From contig CAVVAE010000002.1 of the NCBI GenBank assembly GCA_963746185.1, forward strand, positions 186,001-250,000: a DNA stretch of 64,000 nucleotides, given 5' to 3'. Both the position numbers and the translations under genes were made by a program. The notes below the pieces were generated by a model. It searched no databases. It was not told the DNA's origin and saw nothing but the letters and a program-made list of their open reading frames with translations. Positions 59,466 to 64,000 of the stretch are shown piece by piece (within the stretch, counting starts at the first letter, position 1; each line of letters opens with the position of its first letter). The DNA is from CAVVAE01 sp963746185 (GTDB lineage: Bacteria > Actinomycetota > Actinomycetes > Propionibacteriales > Nocardioidaceae).

Positions 59466-60785
59466 ATGGAGTGGTTGCAGGGGTCGCGCCGGTCGAAGCG
59501 AGACCGGCTCGCTGGCCTCCTCGTGCTTGGCGGCCTCGCGGCCTTCGTGGGGGTCGTGTACGTCGTCATCGTCTTGGGCGGCGGCGTCCTGATGGGCCAT
59601 ACGTCGTCCCCTCACCTCGGCCTGTCGGTTGTGGCGACGGTGATCGTGGCGCTGGGCTTCGAGCCGGTCCAGTCCAGGCTCGACCGTTTCGCGACCGAAG
59701 CTGTCCACGGGGGCCGCCAGTCGCCGTACGACGTCATGAGCCAGTTCTCGAAAGCGGTCACAGGCGAGTACGCCAGCGAGGAGCTGCCGGCCCGGATGGC
59801 CAAGCTGCTCGCGGAGGGAACCGGCGCCGAATGGGCTCAGGTCTGGCTGGTCGTGCAGAACCAGCTCACTCTCGCGGCGACCTGGCCGCCGAACGCGACT
59901 TCTGTCGCTGACCCGCCATCGGAGGCGCAACCACTCGGCCGCCGCTCGCGGCAGGTCCGGCAAGCGGGCGAACTGCTCGGTCACCTCGTCCTCCAGGAAC
60001 ACGAGGACGTACCTCTCGGGCCGGTCGAGGAACGCCTCTTCGCTGGGCTGGCCAACCAGGCCGGTCTGGTCCTCCGCGGCGCACGGCTTCGGGCCGAACT
60101 GGTGGCCCGGGCCGAAGAACTGTCCACCCGGGCCGCCGAGCTGCGGCTCTCACGCGAGCGGCTCGTCGATGCCCAAGATCACGAGCGCCAGCGGCTTGAA
60201 CGCAACATCCACGATGGCGCTCAGCAGCATCTCGTCGCGTTGGCGGTGAACCTGCGACTGGCACAGACGCTCGCCCAGCGATCCGCATCAAACACTGACC
60301 AGGTGCTGGCCGAACAGGCGCTCGCCGCGACCGAGACGATCCAGACACTCGTCAGCCTGTCGCGCGGCATCTACCCGAGACTACTCAGCGAACAAGGACT
60401 ACCCGAGGCGTTACGGGCCGCATCGGCAACCAGCCCGTTGCCGGTGAAGGTCACCGGGGAAGGGTTCGGTCGGTACTCCCCCAGCATCGAGGCTGCTGCA
60501 TATTTCTGCAGCCTGGAGGCGCTCCAGAACGCGGTGAAACACTCCGGAGCGCAACGCGTGCTCATCCACCTCGCGACCGAGCCAGCAGGCCTGACTCTGT
60601 GCGTCGAGGACGACGGCGACGGGTTCGACACCGCCACGACCAGCGCCGGCGCAGGGCTCTCCAACATGCGTGACCGGATCGAGTCACTTGGTGGAGAGCT
60701 GACAATCCGCTCGGACCCAGGACGCGGAACCACAGTCGAAGCACGGCTCCCCGCCGTCAACGTGCCTGCGCAGAGGGTGGGCTGA
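59466..60785 (+). CDS. Sensor histidine kinase, NarX/HisKA_3 class, intact
   Basis: 439 aa from the ATG at 59466. Two membrane helices near 17-65, a GAF-like cytoplasmic domain (about 90-200), a coiled coil, then HisKA_3 with the phosphoacceptor in ERQRLERNIHDGAQQHLVAL (His about 249) and HATPase_c with SLEALQNAVKHSGA (N box), EDDGDGFDT and AGLSNMRDRIESLGG (G box). Fully equipped kinase. Its partner is probably one of the regulators encoded downstream on the other strand. Confidence 0.92.
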   Translation: MEWLQGSRRSKRDRLAGLLVLGGLAAFVGVVYVVIVLGGGVLMGHTSSPHLGLSVVATVIVALGFEPVQSRLDRFATEAVHGGRQSPYDVMSQFSKAVTGEYASEELPARMAKLLAEGTGAEWAQVWLVVQNQLTLAATWPPNATSVADPPSEAQPLGRRSRQVRQAGELLGHLVLQEHEDVPLGPVEERLFAGLANQAGLVLRGARLRAELVARAEELSTRAAELRLSRERLVDAQDHERQRLERNIHDGAQQHLVALAVNLRLAQTLAQRSASNTDQVLAEQALAATETIQTLVSLSRGIYPRLLSEQGLPEALRAASATSPLPVKVTGEGFGRYSPSIEAAAYFCSLEALQNAVKHSGAQRVLIHLATEPAGLTLCVEDDGDGFDTATTSAGAGLSNMRDRIESLGGELTIRSDPGRGTTVEARLPAVNVPAQRVG

Positions 60786-60786
60786 G

Positions 60787-62826
60787 ATGTACGCACGAGT
60801 CGCGTGGAGCCTCGTGGTGGGGACGGTGATCCTCGAGGTCGGAGACACAGTCCTCACCGCACAGTCTCACCCGCTTTGGTCCGAAGAGTCAGTCGCCAAG
60901 CACGGCTGGCCGTTCGTCACCGCCGCTGTGATCGGGGCCTCCACTATGGGTGCGCTGATCGTCTCGCGTTATCCCCGCCACCCCATCGGATGGTTGCTGT
61001 CTTTCATCGGCTTCACCGGCGCGATCTCGCTGGTGACGGAGGCCTACAGCATCTGGGTGATCGACGGAGGCGGGCAAGGGTCGGACAGCATGGCGGGCAT
61101 CGCCGGGTGGATCTCCGCTCTTGTGGGTGGCACGTTCGCCATCGCGGCCATCTCCATCATGTTTCTGGTGGCGCCCGACGGCCACCTCCTCTCGCGCCGC
61201 TGGCGCTACGCGGCGGCCTCGACCTTGCTCGGCTTCGGCTTCTGCACCGCTGGGTTGTTGACCGTTGCGCCGACGTCGTACCGGATTGGTGACGATTCCG
61301 ACTTCAGCGCGACCACCACGTTGCTCCTCGTTATCGGCTTCATCCTCATCGCCATCGGACTCGTCGCATCGGCCGTTTCGATGGTGCGGCGACTGTTGCA
61401 AAGCCACGGTGAACAGCGGCAGCAACTGCGCCTGATCGCGCTGTCGGCGACCCTCGTGGTTGCGGGCGTGGCAGCGCTGATCCTCGTGTCGCTCGGGAAC
61501 GGCGGAGAGCAGACGTGGGCGGCCGGCCTGCCACTCTTTGTGGCGTACTTCCTGCTTCCGATCTTGTTTGCGTTCTCGGTTCTGCGCTACCGGCTGTACG
61601 AGATCGAGGTGATCGTCAGCCGAGCCTTCATCCTCGCGGTCGGCACCGCCTTCGCCGCGCTCGGCTACACCGCCTTGGTCGTCGGTGTCGGCGCAGCAGT
61701 GGGGACGCAGACGAGCGGATTCTGGCTCTCGCTGCTCGCGATCGTCGTCGTCGCGCTGGCCTTCCAGCCGCTGCGTCGGCGCGTCGTACACGTTGCCAAC
61801 CGGTTGGCGTTCGGCGCGAGAGCCGCGCCTTATGAGGCGCTTTCCGCGTTCAGCCGCCGTCTCGGAGAGACGCCCTCGCCGGAAGCCTTGCTCCCGGCCG
61901 TAGCCGAGGCGGCCGGGAGAGCCGTGTCAGCACGTCGTGCGACAGCGGCGCTGCAGGTATCAACCGCAGGGTCGGTGTCTGCGACCTGGCCGCTTGGGGC
62001 AGTCGAGGGTACGACGGACCACACCGTTGTGGTCCGAATCGCCGACGAGACGCTGGGAAGGATCGCCGTCGAGTTGGAGCGCGGCCACAATCTGCGAGCT
62101 ACTGACCTGCGGCTGCTGCAGGACCTCGCAGATCAGGCTGCTCTGGCGTTTCGCAATGCCGCCTTGGAAACCGACCTCGCCATCCAAGTGGCCGCACTCG
62201 ACCGGAGCACTCAGGAGCTGGCCGCGTCCCGACGCCGCATCATCGAAGCCAACGACTCCGAACGGCGCCGCATCGAGGCCGCCATCTCCCGGGATGTGCT
62301 CCCCCATCTCGTCCCGCTACCCACCCGGCTCGACGAGCTACGCGACGCGGCGGCGAACGGGACGGCCTCCGACGGGATCGGCCAGCTGATCACGCAGACG
62401 CAAGACGCTCTGGAGTCGTTACGGACACTGACGCGTGGCGTGTTTCCCACGCAACTGGTCCGGACCGGGCTGGCACCCTCACTCAAGTCCCTGCTGACGC
62501 GCACCGCACCCGCGGCGACCCTGCTCGTCGACGAGTCGGTGGCCGAACGACGGTTCCCGGCTCGAGTCGAATGTGCTGTGTACTTCTGCTGTGTGGAAGC
62601 GCTTCACGCCGGCGCCGACTCGACGAGGATTGAGCTGCTCACGGCCGACGAGCATCTCGTCGTCTTGGTGCAAGGCGTCGGTCGCGACAGCATCGACGCC
62701 CAGGCGATGGTCGACCGCGTCGAGGCGGCGGGCGGATCGCTATGGATGAACGGCGATGGTTCGGCAGAGACGCTGGAGCTGCGCCTCCCGGTGAGCCCGG
62801 AGAGTGCGACGCAACCCGTTTCCTAG
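60787..62826 (+). CDS. Sensor kinase homologue with degenerate catalytic core
   Basis: 679 aa. Seven or eight membrane helices (residues about 1-310), then a GAF-like domain (about 340-470) and a HisKA_3-like segment. The phosphoacceptor motif reads SERRRIEAAISRDVLPHLVPL; aligned with the intact kinase, the His is replaced by Ser (about residue 501). The ATPase domain keeps its outline but lost the N box (CVEALHAGADS) and the DxGxG motif (VQGVGRDSI). Predicted to sense and bind, not phosphorylate. It starts 1 base after the intact kinase, so they are co-transcribed and may form heterodimers. Confidence 0.85.
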   Translation: MYARVAWSLVVGTVILEVGDTVLTAQSHPLWSEESVAKHGWPFVTAAVIGASTMGALIVSRYPRHPIGWLLSFIGFTGAISLVTEAYSIWVIDGGGQGSDSMAGIAGWISALVGGTFAIAAISIMFLVAPDGHLLSRRWRYAAASTLLGFGFCTAGLLTVAPTSYRIGDDSDFSATTTLLLVIGFILIAIGLVASAVSMVRRLLQSHGEQRQQLRLIALSATLVVAGVAALILVSLGNGGEQTWAAGLPLFVAYFLLPILFAFSVLRYRLYEIEVIVSRAFILAVGTAFAALGYTALVVGVGAAVGTQTSGFWLSLLAIVVVALAFQPLRRRVVHVANRLAFGARAAPYEALSAFSRRLGETPSPEALLPAVAEAAGRAVSARRATAALQVSTAGSVSATWPLGAVEGTTDHTVVVRIADETLGRIAVELERGHNLRATDLRLLQDLADQAALAFRNAALETDLAIQVAALDRSTQELAASRRRIIEANDSERRRIEAAISRDVLPHLVPLPTRLDELRDAAANGTASDGIGQLITQTQDALESLRTLTRGVFPTQLVRTGLAPSLKSLLTRTAPAATLLVDESVAERRFPARVECAVYFCCVEALHAGADSTRIELLTADEHLVVLVQGVGRDSIDAQAMVDRVEAAGGSLWMNGDGSAETLELRLPVSPESATQPVS

Positions 62827-63194
62827 CCCGTGGGCGCGGCGGCAGACCAGGCGTCAGTAAGCCGTTCGGGCCCGAAGCTGTCCTTCGGGATGTAGGCAGC
62901 AGCCCCGCAGCCCTCCAGGTCGAACACGTCCTCGTCGTACGTCGACAAGAGCAGCACCACTGGACCGCCGGAGTCGGTGGTAAGCAGCTTGGCTGCCTCA
63001 ATCCCGTCGATCCCGGGGAGATTCACGTCCATCAACACGAGATCTGGACGCAGGGTCTCGGAGGCGGCAAGAGACTCTTCGCCAGACGCGGCGGACCCGA
63101 CGACCACAAAGCCGGCTGTCTCGTCCACGACGGCCGACATGGCACGCCTGAATGGCTCCTGGTCATCGACCACGAGTACCCGCACGTCTGACAC
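62823..63194 (-). CDS. Single-domain response regulator (receiver only)
   Basis: 123 aa from a GTG at 63194 with a near-perfect GGAGGTGAG ribosome-binding site. Receiver domain with VVDDQE acidic pocket, phosphoacceptor in LVLMDVNLPG, Ser in LLLSTYD and Lys in YIPKDSF. It ends right after helix 5, with no DNA-binding domain. Its end overlaps the degenerate kinase gene by 4 bases on the other strand. Confidence 0.88.
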   Translation of the reverse strand: MSDVRVLVVDDQEPFRRAMSAVVDETAGFVVVGSAASGEESLAASETLRPDLVLMDVNLPGIDGIEAAKLLTTDSGGPVVLLLSTYDEDVFDLEGCGAAAYIPKDSFGPERLTDAWSAAAPTG

Positions 63195-63332
63195 GTGTCT
63201 CACCTCCTGGATGCCATCCTGACTGATTGCGGGCATGACGGACATGGGGCTGGCCGAACAGTCGCGTGCGGTTAACCACACCCCTGAGAATGGCAAGAGC
63301 CCTTCGGCGGTCGAGCCTGTCGAGCGATGTAC

Positions 63333-63371
63333 TGAGCCTGTCGAAGTGACCCGACGATTTCGACAGGCTCA
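63333..63371. repeat. Inverted repeat with TGAGCCTGTCGAA arms
   Basis: Perfect 13-bp arms (63333-63345 and 63359-63371), 13-base spacer; a third copy of GAGCCTGTCGA lies at 63313-63323. The motif TTCGACAGGCTCA recurs in intergenic regions of many actinobacteria (recalled, not searched). May terminate both flanking transcripts. Confidence 0.65.
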
Positions 63372-63400
63372 ATCAGCGAATGCATGGGGCCGCGCACATG

Positions 63401-64000
63401 TCAGCGGGCGGGCGCGCCGCCTGTCGCCTCGAGGTAGGTCAGGACGGCCATCACCCGGCGGTTGACCTCGCCCTCATCGACCAGCCCGAGCTTCTGGAAT
63501 AACGAGCCGACGTGCTTCTCGACGGCCCGCTCGCTCATGAACAACGACTTCGCCGTCACGGAGTTGTTGCTGCCGGTCGCCATCTGCTGCAGCACCTCGA
63601 GCTCACGCGGCGTGAGGCCGGCCAGTGGCGAACGCTCTTGCTTCGACTTGCGGCCGAGGAGGCCCTCGATGACCTTGGGGTCGAGCGCGGAGCCGCCCTC
63701 GGACACGTCGTGGAGGGCGCGAACCAGTTCGTCGACCTGGGAGACGCGCTCTTTGAGTAGATAGCCGAGTCCCTCGACGCCGTCAGCGAGCAGTTCGAAG
63801 GCATAGTCCTCCTCGACGTACTGCGAGAGGACGACTACCCCGGTCTGCGGGAAGTCGGCTCTGATCTGCTTGGCGGCATCGATGCCCTCGGTGGTGAACG
63901 TCGGCGGCATCCTGATGTCGGTGAGCACGGCGTTCGGTTTGTGCTCGGCCACGGACTTGAGCAATGTCTGAGCGTCGGCGACGGTCTCGATCAGCTCGAT
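63401..64000 (-). CDS. NarL/FixJ-family response regulator, cut by the window end
   Basis: 199 residues visible; the N-terminus lies beyond the window. Receiver domain with the phosphoacceptor in VLTDIRMPPTF, VVVLSQYVEEDY and LLKERV, then a LuxR-type HTH: SPLAGLTPRELEVLQQMATG and the recognition region MSERAVEKHVGSLFQKLGL. Transcription factor, likely the output of the adjacent kinase; pairing is inferred from position. Confidence 0.9.
   Translation of the reverse strand: MELIETVADAQTLLKSVAEHKPNAVLTDIRMPPTFTTEGIDAAKQIRADFPQTGVVVLSQYVEEDYAFELLADGVEGLGYLLKERVSQVDELVRALHDVSEGGSALDPKVIEGLLGRKSKQERSPLAGLTPRELEVLQQMATGSNNSVTAKSLFMSERAVEKHVGSLFQKLGLVDEGEVNRRVMAVLTYLEATGGAPAR

Noticed and set aside
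1..64000. tRNA, rRNA, CRISPR array, insertion sequence or prophage
   Set aside because: Reading both strands gave no tRNA T-loop with matching acceptor stem, no regularly spaced repeats, and no transposase, integrase or phage structural gene.

Overview
The window is a gap-free stretch of chromosome from a high-GC Gram-positive bacterium. Actinobacterial markers are the coproporphyrin-type haem genes (hemE, hemG/cgoX, hemQ/chdC), the DUF3000-ribonuclease D pair, an Rpf-like transglycosylase behind a ydaO-type (cyclic di-AMP) leader, a CsoR copper operon, and DUF1206, DUF1918, DUF4349 and DUF4396 genes. Gene content fits the family Nocardioidaceae (Nocardioides or Aeromicrobium-like), but the genus cannot be fixed from the sequence alone. 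I saw no rRNA, tRNA, CRISPR array, transposase or prophage, and gene order looks like ordinary core chromosome with lineage-specific inserts. Layout: 1-11 kb holds a secreted nuclease, msrB, the haem genes, a DUF4349 lipoprotein, DUF3000, ribonuclease D and another lipoprotein. 11-24 kb holds the riboswitch-controlled rpf gene, an aldo/keto reductase, an FUSC-type membrane protein, a giant secreted M36 protease fused to a 5'-nucleotidase, DUF1206, an hrpA helicase gene broken by one frameshift, and a tiny secreted LAS-like peptidase. 24-30 kb holds a PemK/MazF-like toxin without a visible antitoxin, an Na+/H+ antiporter with a UBP zinc finger, an immune-inhibitor-A (M6) protease and a PfpI protein. 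30-34.6 kb is one copper operon, csoR-copZ-copA-DUF4396, with two CsoR-type operators at its promoter; its CopA carries an unusual His-rich extracytoplasmic tail. 34.8-49.7 kb is a mix of a NERD protein, a large secreted hydrolase, two microproteins, a serine-kinase-like ATPase, a hydrolase lacking its nucleophile, a DMT transporter coupled to a phosphatidylcholine-synthase-like enzyme, a DksA-like protein, GNAT, M50B, SpoU and DUF1918 proteins, and serA-DUF1015. 50-64 kb holds a DUF4234 protein, an HtrA-like protease behind dense repeats, an acyl-CoA dehydrogenase, a divergent dinB/ATP-dependent-ligase pair, an FtsX-type ABC exporter and a two-component cluster. Functional units visible: haem synthesis (hemE, hemG, hemQ); copper sensing, delivery and export; DNA repair (dinB plus ligase); and an envelope-signalling cluster made of an ABC exporter, an intact histidine kinase, a second kinase that has lost its catalytic residues, a single-domain receiver, and a NarL-type regulator cut by the window end. 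Secretion is prominent: the nuclease, M36/5'-nucleotidase, M6 protease, LAS-like peptidase, alpha/beta hydrolase and several lipoproteins suggest a scavenging lifestyle on protein and nucleic acid; this last point is inference.
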